Positions 8,462 through 16,273 are shown, numbered from the stretch's first letter. The stretch is 31,697 nt of DNA from an uncultured Erysipelotrichaceae bacterium (GCA_902793515.1 CADBDO010000002.1:1-31697); one strand, 5' to 3'. Program-made: numbers and translations. Notes: a model not told the origin generated them from the sequence alone.

Positions 8462-9382
8462 CTACTTTTGCTTTTTATTGGAAAATTTGTACAAAAAATA
8501 TGTTAGGAGTGCGCCACCGACCAAAAGGGAGGCTCCGACGATGTAATCCCACATCGGATGAGAGGCGTCTAAGTAGACAGGGTAGATGCTTGAATTCATG
8601 AACATTGAGACAAGCGACCCTAAGATCAAACCGAAGATGGCGAAGAATGTAGTGGTCCTATGATTGGCAAGAAGGTACTTCATTCCTTTTGAAGCGACAA
8701 CAAGTCCTGCGATCGCGCCAAGGAGGAGGACTAAAGTGACGATAATCCCATTGAGGACGTCACCGGTCATGAAGAACGAATCGTTTCCGATGAGCTTTCC
8801 TAAAAGAGGGATATATAGACCCATGACCATAAGGCACATGGAACCGGAAACGCCAGGTACAAGACACGCGCCTGCGCCTAATGCGCCCGCTAAAAAGACA
8901 TAAGGATATATCCACCATTCGTGGTTCGTCATAGCGGTGGTCAAATCTAATTTGTATAAGGCTGACAAAATGCCTAAAAGTGAGGCCAGAGCGAAACAAA
9001 TGAGCATCGCGCCTATATGCCAAACCTTCTCTTTGACGTTATTCCCTTTATGGAGTTCGACGGTTATCGAAGGAAGGGAGCCGATGATGAATCCGGCGAA
9101 TAAACCAGTCAAGCAGAATGGAGCGACCTCATACCCTTTCTTGATGGCAAGGAGAGCGAGCGCGCCTCCAATCAAATAACCAAGAAGGAAGGGGAGAAGA
9201 GAAAGGAAATTGGCCTTGAAGCTCTTTTTAAGGTCAGCGATCGAAGAGATGATCCTGTCATAGCATCTCTCAATGATGGCGATCGTCCCAGCGGAGACCC
9301 CAGGAACGGCCGCTGAAACGCCTAAAGGAAGCCCTTTGAGGGTGTCGACAAGGAAGTTTTTCTTGTTCGTCTCTTTCTCCAT
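8462..9382 (-). CDS. popT: DUF368 family polyprenyl-phosphate transporter (PopT-like)
   Basis: This 306-residue, highly hydrophobic protein carries the two DUF368 signature segments, AAVPGVSAGT near residue 24-33 and CLVPGVSGS near the middle, in the inverted two-fold layout typical of the family. Members of DUF368 (PopT) have been shown to return undecaprenyl phosphate to the cytoplasmic face of the membrane for reuse in cell-wall and surface-polymer synthesis. About eight membrane segments are visible. The first usable ATG is taken; no ribosome binding site precedes it and TAATAT lies only 7 bases upstream, so the mRNA may have almost no leader. It stands alone, divergent from the DUF2804 gene. 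Confidence 0.9.
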   Translation of the reverse strand: MEKETNKKNFLVDTLKGLPLGVSAAVPGVSAGTIAIIERCYDRIISSIADLKKSFKANFLSLLPFLLGYLIGGALALLAIKKGYEVAPFCLTGLFAGFIIGSLPSITVELHKGNNVKEKVWHIGAMLICFALASLLGILSALYKLDLTTAMTNHEWWIYPYVFLAGALGAGACLVPGVSGSMCLMVMGLYIPLLGKLIGNDSFFMTGDVLNGIIVTLVLLLGAIAGLVVASKGMKYLLANHRTTTFFAIFGLILGSLVSMFMNSSIYPVYLDASHPMWDYIVGASLLVGGALLTYFLYKFSNKKQK

Positions 9383-9427
9383 ACCAGTAATATTAAAGGA
9401 TTTGCGCTCAAAAGTGTTTGCTTTCTC

Positions 9428-9455
9428 TTCAACTTCTTTTTAAAGAAAGTAGAAT
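9428..9455 (+). promoter_or_regulatory. Candidate promoter of the DUF2804 gene
   Basis: TTCAAC (9428-9433) and TAGAAT (9450-9455) are 16 bases apart, 20 bases before the start codon, in the 93-base divergent gap with the DUF368 gene. Confidence 0.5.
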
Positions 9456-9475
9456 AACTTAAGAGGAAAACACTT

Positions 9476-10510
9476 ATGGAACAACATCTTCTCAAAGAAG
9501 GCCCCCTTTTGAACGCCGAGGGCAACCTTGATGAATGCGGCTACGCTTTATCGCTAGTCAAAAAGTACGACAGAAATCTCATTAAAGCCGGCAAATCCCG
9601 CATAAAAGAGTGGGATTACTATTATGTCGGCAACAAAGAAAGAGGCATCGCCATGACGATTGCCGACAATGGCTTATATGGCATGGCCAGCGCGACTCTT
9701 TTTGATTTCAGAAACAAAACCTACGTTGAGAAGATGACCCTCAAAGCCTTCACTTTTGGCAAGGTCGGACTCCCATCGACCTCAAAAGAAGGGGATGTTA
9801 CTTTCAAAAACAAGGAAGTGGAGATGTCTTTCCTTCACGAAGGAGACGCAAGAAGGCTTCTCTTAGTTTGGAAGAATTTCGCAGGCGAGAAAGAACTTCG
9901 TGCCGATATCAAACTTAGTGAGACCCTAAATGGTCAATCTCTTGTAATAGCCACCCCTTGGCCAAAGAAGAAGCATTTCTATTACAACCAGAAGATCAAC
10001 CTTCTTTCCTCGACCGGATACGCAAAACTCGATGACGACTTCGTCGATCTTAGCCACGACACGTATGGCACCCTCGACTGGGGAAGAGGCGTTTGGACAT
10101 ATAAGAACACCTGGTATTGGTCGAGCATGAACACCATCCAGGATGGCAAAGAGATCGGCTGGAACCTCGGCTATGGCTTTGGCGACACGAGCGCAGCCTC
10201 CGAGAACATCCTTTTCTATGACGGTAAAGCCTATAAGCTCGATGACGTGCGCTTCGACATACCTTTAGACAAGAAAGGCCATGACGATTTCATGAAGAGA
10301 TGGACCTTCAGAAGCGAGAAGCGTGACATCAAGATCGAGTTCACGCCTATCATCAACCGTCATAGCGACAGCAACCTCCTTTTGATCCGTTCAAATCAGA
10401 ACCAGGTCTTTGGCGTTTTTAACGGCACTATCCGCCTTCCAGACAGCGAAAAGCTCATCGTCATCGAAGATGCGCCTGGCTTTGCCGAAAAAGTCTATAA
10501 CCGCTGGTAA
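9476..10510 (+). CDS. DUF2804 domain protein
   Basis: This 344-residue soluble protein matches the DUF2804 family over its full length, from memory of the family. The features are an N-terminal QHLLKEGPLLN segment, the LDWGRGVW and WNLGYGFGD segments in the middle, and a C-terminal GFAEKVYNRW-type end. No signal peptide or membrane helix is present, so it is cytoplasmic. The biochemical role of DUF2804 is not established to my knowledge; the fold is predicted to be a lipocalin/hydroxysteroid-like beta barrel. The start at 9476 is supported by AGAGG at 9462-9466. It has no partner gene on its strand; the next element is a tRNA promoter. Confidence 0.85.
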   Translation: MEQHLLKEGPLLNAEGNLDECGYALSLVKKYDRNLIKAGKSRIKEWDYYYVGNKERGIAMTIADNGLYGMASATLFDFRNKTYVEKMTLKAFTFGKVGLPSTSKEGDVTFKNKEVEMSFLHEGDARRLLLVWKNFAGEKELRADIKLSETLNGQSLVIATPWPKKKHFYYNQKINLLSSTGYAKLDDDFVDLSHDTYGTLDWGRGVWTYKNTWYWSSMNTIQDGKEIGWNLGYGFGDTSAASENILFYDGKAYKLDDVRFDIPLDKKGHDDFMKRWTFRSEKRDIKIEFTPIINRHSDSNLLLIRSNQNQVFGVFNGTIRLPDSEKLIVIEDAPGFAEKVYNRW

Positions 10511-10515
10511 AAGAC

Positions 10516-10544
10516 TTGACCTCGATTTGCTTACCCTTTAATAT
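10516..10544 (+). promoter_or_regulatory. Promoter of the initiator tRNA
   Basis: TTGACC (10516-10521) and TAATAT (10539-10544) are exactly 17 bases apart, about 30 bases before the tRNA 5' end. It starts 6 bases after the DUF2804 stop. Confidence 0.8.
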
Positions 10545-10574
10545 ATGGGGGCGCTCTCAAGGCGTACCTATTAT

Positions 10575-10649
10575 CGCGGGGTAGAGCAGTGGTAGCTCAT
10601 CAGGCCCATAACCTGGGGGTCGGTGGTTCAAATCCACCCTCCGCAACCA
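10575..10649 (+). tRNA. Initiator tRNA-Met (fMet), anticodon CAT
   Basis: All four arms fold, with 75 bases including an encoded CCA. C1 faces A72 (mismatch) and the D-stem has an A11-U24 pair, both marks of a bacterial initiator. The anticodon CAT is at 10607-10609. Two features are unusual: the 29-41/30-40/31-39 pairs are A-U, G-C, G-C instead of three G-C pairs, and the base before the anticodon (position 33) is C instead of the near-universal U. Confidence 0.93.
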
Positions 10650-10657
10650 ATCAAACT

Positions 10658-10684
10658 AAACGCTGAGTCAATCAGCGTTTTTTT
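10658..10684 (+). terminator. Intrinsic terminator of the initiator tRNA
   Basis: A perfect 9-bp stem (AAACGCTGA / TCAGCGTTT) with a 5-base loop is followed by a T run 8 bases after the tRNA end. Confidence 0.93.
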
Positions 10685-10693
10685 GTTTGTTGG

Positions 10694-10729
10694 TTGGGAG
10701 GTGGATACCCCCGACCATCCAGGTTATGG
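10694..10729 (-). repeat. Inverted partial copy of the initiator tRNA 3' half
   Basis: Read on the minus strand, this stretch starts with CCATAACCTGG (identical to the anticodon arm), continues with a GGTCGG variable-loop match and an ATCCACC T-stem match, and ends in TCC-CAA. It follows the tRNA from the anticodon to the acceptor stem with small deletions, 44 bases downstream and in opposite orientation. It cannot fold as a tRNA. Confidence 0.75.
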
Positions 10730-10828
10730 ATAACAATCAGAAGCAACTTCTTGCGAACCGAAAACAATCTTCGATCAGCCATAAATGTAAAAATGGGGTA
10801 TAATTAAGACGAAAAGAAGGAAATAGTT

Positions 10829-11497
10829 ATGACTAAGCCAAAGAAGCTTTTATCGTCTTTATTCTTCGCCACCCTTTTTGCCACGACAGGATGTGTGACA
10901 AGCACACCTAAAGAAACATCGGAAAATCCTGATATCTATAAGGTCAACGAGGCGGAGTGGAATGCGGCCATCTCTTTCAACAACATCACCCATTATCGTT
11001 TCCGCCGTGTCCAAAACGGCACAACGGACAATATTCAGGTCAACGCTGAGAGAAAGATCATCTATAGCGAGCAATCGGAATACTGCAATACCTGGTATGT
11101 CAGGGAAGGCGGATACACCTATATGTATGACTGGATCCCTAGTGAGAATATCTATTACAAATACAAAGTAGGGGAATACAACGAGTACGATGGCTACGCA
11201 TTGAACTTGGTTCCGTTCTACACGAAAGGCTTCAAATATGGCGACTTCACCTATCAAGAGGACAGCAAGGCCTATTATCAGCTTCTCCCAGAAGACACGA
11301 GCGTCAATGCCACTATCTTCAAAAGGGCGTATTTCTATTTCAAATACCAAAGGCTCATCAAAGTGGAGTACTTCGTCTGGGAAGATGAACCAGATGGACG
11401 TGACCTATATATCACAGTCGATTATTCGAATCCTGAGGACATAAACCTCCATGGCATCCAATACTTAGACAAAGGCGACATCAACGACAACATGTAA
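10829..11497 (+). CDS. Putative lipoprotein, function unknown
   Basis: This 222-residue protein has a lipoprotein signal with the lipobox-like TTGC (Cys22) followed by a short Thr/Ser/Glu stretch. AAGGAA at 10817-10822 and TATAAT at 10799-10804 support the start. The mature part is rich in Tyr and other aromatics with alternating polar residues, which suggests a beta-rich fold. I recognise no family motif. It is a single-gene unit between the tRNA terminator and its own terminator. Its codon use is more mixed than in the large lipoproteins. Confidence 0.75.
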   Translation: MTKPKKLLSSLFFATLFATTGCVTSTPKETSENPDIYKVNEAEWNAAISFNNITHYRFRRVQNGTTDNIQVNAERKIIYSEQSEYCNTWYVREGGYTYMYDWIPSENIYYKYKVGEYNEYDGYALNLVPFYTKGFKYGDFTYQEDSKAYYQLLPEDTSVNATIFKRAYFYFKYQRLIKVEYFVWEDEPDGRDLYITVDYSNPEDINLHGIQYLDKGDINDNM

Positions 11498-11505
11498 ACA
11501 AAAAT

Positions 11506-11534
11506 ACAGCATCGAATAATCGGTGCTGTTTTTT
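11506..11534 (+). terminator. Intrinsic terminator after the small lipoprotein
   Basis: A 10-bp stem (ACAGCATCGA / TCGGTGCTGT, one wobble pair) with an ATAA loop is followed by a T run. Confidence 0.92.
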
Positions 11535-11588
11535 GGTTTTAATTGGCGTCTTTTTTTCACCTTTCCTGCAATAAAGGGCTAATGAATC

Positions 11589-11616
11589 TTTACAGATTTA
11601 ACATTTGTTATAAAAT
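11589..11616 (+). promoter_or_regulatory. Candidate promoter of the LRR lipoprotein gene
   Basis: TTTACA (11589-11594) and TAAAAT (11611-11616) are 16 bases apart. This would start the mRNA near 11623, between the in-frame ATGs at 11615 and 11642. Confidence 0.6.
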
Positions 11617-11641
11617 GAGGGTATCCATGAGGAATATCAAC

Positions 11642-13378
11642 ATGAGAAAAATGGACAGATTGCTCGTTTTTATGACTTTCGCTTGCCTTCCTTTGGCCGG
11701 TTGCCAAAGTAGTGGTGAATCATCTAGCAAGTCAGAACCAACTCCTCTTTCGTCTACCGTTTCCTCTAAGAGTGAACCAACCGAATCATCTGCTAAACCT
11801 TCGGTTTCGAGCCCTACGGCCGAGGGATTCGTGATTGGCGTCAATCAAGATGGCGGATTAAGAATCGATGGCTATAAAGGAAAGAAAAAGGACATCTATC
11901 TACCAAACTGGGTGGAAGGCCATGAAGTGACCACCATTGGCGCATACGCTTTTGTCGACAATGAAACAATTACCTCGGTTCATATCCCTAGCAACATCAA
12001 AATCATCCGTCAATCCGCTTTCCAAGGCTGCACATCCCTGACTACGGTCACTTTCTCGGGTGACACGTTTAGTACCATGGAGCATGACGCTTTCCGTGGC
12101 TGCAGCTCTTTAGGAACGATCAAAATCCCTTACGGCATCACCGAAATCCCGGCCAAGGCATTCTATAGTTGCACTTCCTTGGATTCTTTCATAATCCCAA
12201 GTAGCGTTTCTTACCTTGGCGCCTCCGCTTTCGAGGGTTGCTATTCTTTAAAAGAGATTTATATCCCCGATAAGGTCGATTATATCACAACATCGTGTTT
12301 TGCTGGTTGTTATTCCCTTTCGTGGGTCGGCCTTAACAAAGTCACTAGCATCGGCTGGAACGCATTCGAAAACTGCGAATCCCTCGCTGAAATCGATATC
12401 CCTGAAGGTGTCACAAGCATTGGTGGCGGCGCTTTTTCCTTCTGCACTTCCTTAAAATCAATCGATATCCCTGATAGCGTGTCTACGATTGGCTCAGAGG
12501 CTTTTTCCTTCTGCACTTCCTTAGAATCAGTCGACTATTCTAAGAGCATGGAGCGAGTGGAATACTACATCTTCCGCGAATGCACGGCTCTCAAATCCTT
12601 CAACATCCCTTATGGTGTCACAAGCATTGAAAGCGGTGCCTTCGACAGATGCTCATCCTTAGCCAGCGTCACTTTCCCAAGGACTCTGACAGTGATCCAA
12701 AGCGGCGCGTTCACGGATTGCACCTCCTTAACCTCAATCAGCATCCCTGGCGATCTCAAAACCATCTATAGAAGCGCTTTCGCTGGTTGCACCTCCTTGA
12801 CCTCGGTCGATATTCCTAATGCCACGAAGCCTGTTATTTATGAACACGCTTTCGACGGTTGCTCATCCTTGACCACAATCAATATCCCAGAATTAATGGA
12901 CATGGATGACGGTGCTTTCGCTAACTGCACCTCCTTGACCTCGTTTGTGGTCCCAAGCGACTGCAAATCAATCCCTAGCCACGGCTTCGCTAACTGCGCC
13001 TCTCTCACTTCGGTCACCCTCCATGCATGGATAAGCTATATCGGTTCCTACGCTTTCAAAGGCTGCACATCGCTTACTTCGCTTGATATCGTCGCCCGCG
13101 TAGGCTTCATCAACCAACGTCTATTCGATGGCTGTTCGTCTCTTGTCTGGGTTACGATTCCTAACACCACTCGCTATATCGAAAACCGCGCTTTCTATCG
13201 CTGCACTTCCTTAACTTCTGTCTTCTACAGAGGAACGCTCGAAGAATGGAACGCCATCACATTCGAAGGCGAAAACAATGAGTTATCTGCTGCGACACTC
13301 TATTTCTATAGCGAGACTAGTCCAATAGAGCCTGGACATTACTGGCGTTACGTCGATAACGTCCCAACCGCGTGGTAG
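11642..13378 (+). CDS. BspA-like leucine-rich-repeat lipoprotein
   Basis: This 578-residue protein has a lipoprotein signal (LAGC, Cys21), a Ser/Glu/Lys-rich linker (about 25-60), and then about twenty LRR_5/BspA-type units of roughly 23 residues. The units follow the pattern I-P-x-x-V-x-x-I-x-x-x-A-F-x-x-C-x-S-L, with a conserved Cys in nearly every unit, and the array ends near residue 545. BspA-type repeats make curved surfaces that bind host or partner proteins. The start at 11642 is chosen because GAGGA lies at 11629-11633, at normal spacing; ATGs at 11615 and 11627 are in frame, but the first lies inside or against the -10 box. The repeats are strongly diverged at the DNA level, so the array looks old rather than recently expanded. 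Unlike the neighbouring CBM-like genes it often uses CCT for proline. Confidence 0.88.
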   Translation: MRKMDRLLVFMTFACLPLAGCQSSGESSSKSEPTPLSSTVSSKSEPTESSAKPSVSSPTAEGFVIGVNQDGGLRIDGYKGKKKDIYLPNWVEGHEVTTIGAYAFVDNETITSVHIPSNIKIIRQSAFQGCTSLTTVTFSGDTFSTMEHDAFRGCSSLGTIKIPYGITEIPAKAFYSCTSLDSFIIPSSVSYLGASAFEGCYSLKEIYIPDKVDYITTSCFAGCYSLSWVGLNKVTSIGWNAFENCESLAEIDIPEGVTSIGGGAFSFCTSLKSIDIPDSVSTIGSEAFSFCTSLESVDYSKSMERVEYYIFRECTALKSFNIPYGVTSIESGAFDRCSSLASVTFPRTLTVIQSGAFTDCTSLTSISIPGDLKTIYRSAFAGCTSLTSVDIPNATKPVIYEHAFDGCSSLTTINIPELMDMDDGAFANCTSLTSFVVPSDCKSIPSHGFANCASLTSVTLHAWISYIGSYAFKGCTSLTSLDIVARVGFINQRLFDGCSSLVWVTIPNTTRYIENRAFYRCTSLTSVFYRGTLEEWNAITFEGENNELSAATLYFYSETSPIEPGHYWRYVDNVPTAW

Positions 13379-13399
13379 CAGGGGAAGAACACTTAAAAC

Positions 13400-13427
13400 A
13401 GAGACGATTCACTTCGTCTCTTTTTTT
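13400..13427 (+). terminator. Intrinsic terminator after the LRR gene
   Basis: A perfect 8-bp stem (AGAGACGA / TCGTCTCT) with a 6-base loop is followed by a seven-T run. Confidence 0.93.
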
Positions 13428-13481
13428 GATGAAAAATAGATGAAAAACTCCTTTAAATGCGCAAAAAAGGCAATTATATTT

Positions 13482-13503
13482 AAAGACTTATATATAAGTC
13501 TTT
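13482..13503. repeat. Perfect 22-bp palindrome in the intergenic region
   Basis: Both arms are 11 bases (left arm AAAGACTTATA), with no spacer, followed by TTATT. It lies about 60 bases after the LRR terminator and 63 bases before the candidate -35 of the next gene. It may be an operator or a weak second terminator. The rest of 13428-13724 holds only the promoter and leader described next. Confidence 0.6.
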
Positions 13504-13565
13504 TATTAAAGGCTTTTCCAAAGATAAACGTTAGGGATATCGCAACTTTGTCATCCATGTATCCG

Positions 13566-13721
13566 CTTACATTTAATAACATTGAAAAATATTAAGAACT
13601 CATTTGATGCGCACAGTCACGAATGTCTTCTTCTTTGAGATGGGAGTTATGAAGGGGAATTCCCATCTGATAATGAAAACCCTTTGAAAGAAAGGAAATG
13701 CAATTAACTATTGCAGAAGGA
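13566..13721 (+). promoter_or_regulatory. Candidate promoter and structured leader of the small CBM-like lipoprotein
   Basis: CTTACA (13566-13571) and ATATTA (13589-13594) are 17 bases apart, giving a leader of roughly 120 bases. The leader contains a perfect 8-bp inverted repeat AGATGGGA / TCCCATCT (13638-13645, 13661-13668) and a second hairpin TGCAAT / ATTGCA (13699-13704, 13710-13715). The second hairpin ends exactly where the GAAGGA ribosome binding site (13716-13721) begins. Confidence 0.5.
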
Positions 13722-13724
13722 ACT

Positions 13725-14429
13725 ATGAAAAAAGTTAAAATCTTAGCCGCATTAGCTGCCCTTATGACCTTAGGTCTCGCAGCTTGCACCGACACTCCAA
13801 CCGAGTCCGTCGAAGGCACCAGCGCCGCTGCCACCTCCCAGACTGCCAGCTCTTCCAAAGCTGCCAGCAGCTCCAAAGCCAGCAGCTCCAAACAAGCCAG
13901 CAGCTCCAGATCAACTGGCCCAGACTACACCCAGATTCTCCCACGTACCTGGACTGACGGCACCCCAGCCGCCAACTCCGATGGCAAGAACTACATCCCG
14001 ATGACCGATACCACCGCCAACAAGGCCGGTGTTAAGATCGCCGTTTCCGATTGGGTTGTTGCTGAAGGCTCCCCAAGTGGCACCGAGCTCAGAGATGGCA
14101 AAATCTATCCAGTCAACGAGAAGACCGCCGCTGTTGCTTGGAAAGTCAAAGCCGCCAAGGCTGGTGACTACCAGATGATCATGACCGCCAAATGCTCTTC
14201 CGGTGATGGCGAAGGCAAGACCTTAAGCCAGAGATCCGTCACCGTTAAGCTCAACGGCACCGAAATCGACATCCAGGCCGACAGAGACGTTCTTACCACC
14301 ACCTCACAGCAGTTCGTCATTGCCCCAACCATCCACCTCACCGGCAATGAAGATACCATCGCCATCACTGGCTGCGACTACCGTCCAGTCTTTGATATGA
14401 CTTCCTACGTCATCTTCTCTGAGCACTAG
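13725..14429 (+). CDS. Small lipoprotein with a carbohydrate-binding-like sandwich domain
   Basis: The ATG at 13725 follows GAAGGA at 13716-13721 and opens a lipoprotein signal (LAAC, Cys20); an earlier in-frame ATG at 13698 has its purine stretch too close. The 234-residue protein has a linker of Ser/Ala/Lys repeats (SSSKAS-type, about 35-70) and one beta-rich domain (about 75-234). This domain contains an AAKAGDYQMIMTAKCSSG segment that lines up with the AGTYDVYMKAG and SGEYEVYLEARCSAG segments of the proteins at 17663 and 5900. It therefore looks like the same CBM35/CBM6-like domain on its own, displayed on a flexible stalk. Its ligand is unknown. Proline codons are nearly all CCA. Confidence 0.82.
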   Translation: MKKVKILAALAALMTLGLAACTDTPTESVEGTSAAATSQTASSSKAASSSKASSSKQASSSRSTGPDYTQILPRTWTDGTPAANSDGKNYIPMTDTTANKAGVKIAVSDWVVAEGSPSGTELRDGKIYPVNEKTAAVAWKVKAAKAGDYQMIMTAKCSSGDGEGKTLSQRSVTVKLNGTEIDIQADRDVLTTTSQQFVIAPTIHLTGNEDTIAITGCDYRPVFDMTSYVIFSEH

Positions 14430-14456
14430 TCTTCAGAAGAAACCCTAGGATTTCTA

Positions 14457-14486
14457 GCCTCCCCCAATAAAAGGGGAGGCTTTTTT
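14457..14486 (+). terminator. Intrinsic terminator after the small CBM-like lipoprotein
   Basis: A perfect 8-bp GC-rich stem (GCCTCCCC / GGGGAGGC) with an 8-base loop is followed by six T residues. Confidence 0.95.
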
Positions 14487-14507
14487 GATGCAAAAGGCCA
14501 CCAAACC

Positions 14508-14536
14508 TTGAACAAAAAGGAAAATTGGCACAATAT
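14508..14536 (+). promoter_or_regulatory. Promoter placed for leaderless transcription
   Basis: TTGAAC (14508-14513) and CAATAT (14531-14536) are exactly 17 bases apart. The -10 box ends 6 bases before the ATG at 14543, so transcription should start at or next to the start codon. No ribosome binding site is possible in that gap. Confidence 0.7.
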
Positions 14537-14542
14537 TAACCC

Positions 14543-15196
14543 ATGAAGAAAAACGCGGATAACGTTTCCCTTTTCGTTAAGGTCCTTGGCGATGTCTTTT
14601 TGATACTCGCCCTTTTCGTTGGGATCCTTTACGTCATGGCGGGCGTTTTCACCCAGATGAAGAACATCTACCCAGCCGACTTCTTTGGCCTTCCTGAGGT
14701 CATCGCGATGGGCGCTATATTCACCGTTGGGGTAGTGGCCTCTCTCTTCCTCATCTTCACCGGAAGAAGGAAGCTCCTTCCTGTTGCTTTCCTCATCTCA
14801 AGCGCTTTATCCATTGCGTTCCTTCTTTATGTCTTCTTCGTCCTTCTTGCGGAGATGAACATCAAGGATAATGAGCCAACCTTCACTTCGTTGAAATTCA
14901 TCGCCTCGTTCTTCCTCCTCATGACCCTCGTCATGGTTATCTTCTCTAGCGTCATCCCAGCGATCTTCCTTAGGAAGGCGTATTTCAATTCCCTACTTCA
15001 TCTCATCGCCTATATCGTCGAAGCGGTCCTTTGGGTCGTCGTCCTCGTCCTTATGGCGAGAAAGGCAAGCCCTCCGACGGGACTCCTCGTCGCTTCATTC
15101 ATCTTCCTTAGGAGCGGCCTCTATTGGTGGCTTCTCGAGCTAAGGAAAGAAGCGAAGAAGAAAAAGAAAGGAACATCAGCAAGCAAAGGAAGTTAA
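14543..15196 (+). CDS. Multi-pass membrane protein, function unknown
   Basis: This 217-residue protein has about six hydrophobic segments (near 10-33, 50-70, 78-103, 118-140, 147-165 and 172-192) and a strongly basic C-terminal tail (KEAKKKKKGT), which places the tail in the cytoplasm. I recognise no family motif. It lies 24 bases upstream of the acyltransferase gene, so a link to membrane lipids is possible but unproven. A hairpin with a T run overlaps its stop codon and may reduce read-through into that gene. Confidence 0.75.
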   Translation: MKKNADNVSLFVKVLGDVFLILALFVGILYVMAGVFTQMKNIYPADFFGLPEVIAMGAIFTVGVVASLFLIFTGRRKLLPVAFLISSALSIAFLLYVFFVLLAEMNIKDNEPTFTSLKFIASFFLLMTLVMVIFSSVIPAIFLRKAYFNSLLHLIAYIVEAVLWVVVLVLMARKASPPTGLLVASFIFLRSGLYWWLLELRKEAKKKKKGTSASKGS

Positions 15197-15210
15197 TTCT
15201 TCCTTTTTTT
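15185..15210 (+). terminator. Weak terminator or attenuator overlapping the stop codon
   Basis: An 8-bp stem (AAAGGAAG / CTTCCTTT) with a 6-base loop and a T run contains the TAA stop at 15194-15196 in its loop. The stem is AT-rich and the next start codon is 10 bases downstream, so partial read-through is likely. Confidence 0.6.
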
Positions 15211-15220
15211 GAGTGAGAAT

Positions 15221-16036
15221 ATGCCACCGAAGAAAACGATCTATTACGAAGATCTCCTTAACGACGACTTCGCAAATACGGGGTTTGATTACAAGCCTCT
15301 CCCTGATAACTTCAAATACTCGACGAGGAATCCGATCGCGAGGTTCTTCTCTTTCATTTTCTATTACGCCTTTGGCATCCCGATCCTTTGGTTATACGCG
15401 AAAATCGCCACAGGTTTTAGGATCGTCGGAAAGAAAAAGCTCCGCAAATCCCACCTAAAAGGCGGTTATTTCATCTATGGCAACCACACAAGCGCCTGCG
15501 ACGCCATGTTCGTCCCGGCAGGGCTTCTCCCTCCGAAAAGAGTGGCCATCGTCTGTGGCCAAGCCGCGGTCAGCAAAGCCTTCGCCCGCCCTTTTGAGAT
15601 GGCTTTAGGCGCGCTTCCTCTCCCAGAGACCCCAAACCAGAAGAAAGCCTATACGGAAGAGATGGCAAAGCGTCTTCATAAAGGCCATGCCATACTCATC
15701 TTCCCAGAAGCCCATATCTGGCCATACTGCACGATGATCAGGCCTTTCCCTGATACTTCTTTCACCTATCCAGCCACCTTCGGTAGTCCTGTTGTGGCGG
15801 TCTGCACGACCTACGAGAAAAGAAGATTCTGCAAAAAAGGAAAACCTCGCGCTGTCATCCATGTCTCTGAGCCTTTTTACCCCGATATGTCTAAGCCTTT
15901 AGGCGAAAGAGCCCATCTTCTTAGGGAAGCCGTCTATAACTTTATGGTCGAGACAAGCTCCTCTTTGGATAACGTCGAATATTACCGTTATCTCCCTAAG
16001 AAAGAAGAGGCCGAACAAAGCGAAGAAAAGAAGTAG
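15221..16036 (+). CDS. PlsC-like lysophospholipid acyltransferase
   Basis: The 271-residue protein carries the acyltransferase motif NHTSACD (His89, Asp94, the HX4D pair) and, about 70 residues later, IFPEAHIWPY in place of the usual FPEG block. This places it in the PlsC/1-acylglycerol-3-phosphate acyltransferase superfamily, which transfers an acyl chain to lysophosphatidic acid at the inner membrane face. A hydrophobic segment at about 40-65 would hold it at the membrane. The ATG at 15221 is preferred over the TTG four codons upstream, which sits in the T run of the hairpin. The substitution of the FPEG glycine is not rare among divergent members, so the exact acceptor is uncertain. Confidence 0.85.
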   Translation: MPPKKTIYYEDLLNDDFANTGFDYKPLPDNFKYSTRNPIARFFSFIFYYAFGIPILWLYAKIATGFRIVGKKKLRKSHLKGGYFIYGNHTSACDAMFVPAGLLPPKRVAIVCGQAAVSKAFARPFEMALGALPLPETPNQKKAYTEEMAKRLHKGHAILIFPEAHIWPYCTMIRPFPDTSFTYPATFGSPVVAVCTTYEKRRFCKKGKPRAVIHVSEPFYPDMSKPLGERAHLLREAVYNFMVETSSSLDNVEYYRYLPKKEEAEQSEEKK

Positions 16037-16056
16037 GTTTTGCCATATATTTCCTC

Positions 16057-16085
16057 TTGCAAGTTATACCTCACTTGTGGATAAT
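16057..16085 (+). promoter_or_regulatory. Promoter of the tRNA-Asp/tRNA-Phe unit
   Basis: TTGCAA (16057-16062) and GATAAT (16080-16085) are 17 bases apart, 17 bases before the tRNA-Asp 5' end. Confidence 0.75.
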
Positions 16086-16102
16086 ATTTAGGCACGCGAT
16101 AC

Positions 16103-16179
16103 GGACCATTGGTGTAGCGGCCTAACATGTCTCCCTGTCACGGAGAAGATCACGAGTTCGAATCTCGTATGGTCCGCCA
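16103..16179 (+). tRNA. tRNA-Asp, anticodon GTC
   Basis: The acceptor stem GGACCAT pairs perfectly with ATGGTCC, the anticodon loop is CTGTCAC with GTC at 16137-16139, the T-loop is TTCGAAT, and CCA is encoded. The D-arm has the GGTGTAGCGG layout typical of Firmicutes tRNA-Asp. Confidence 0.97.
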
Positions 16180-16197
16180 ATAAGTGTGCTGATAGAT

Positions 16198-16273
16198 GGG
16201 CCGGTAGCTCAGCTGGTAGAGCAAAGGACTGAAAATCCTTGTGTCGGCGGTTCAACTCCGCCTTGGCCCACCA
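16198..16273 (+). tRNA. tRNA-Phe, anticodon GAA
   Basis: The acceptor GGGCCGG pairs with TTGGCCC (two G-U pairs), the D-arm is GCTCAGCTGGTAGAGC, the anticodon loop is CTGAAAA with GAA at 16231-16233, and CCA is encoded. It lies 18 bases after tRNA-Asp in the same transcript. Confidence 0.97.

Noticed and set aside
11900..13300. CRISPR-like regular repeats in the LRR gene
   Set aside because: The roughly 69-base periodicity is coding (23-residue units) and the DNA copies are diverged.
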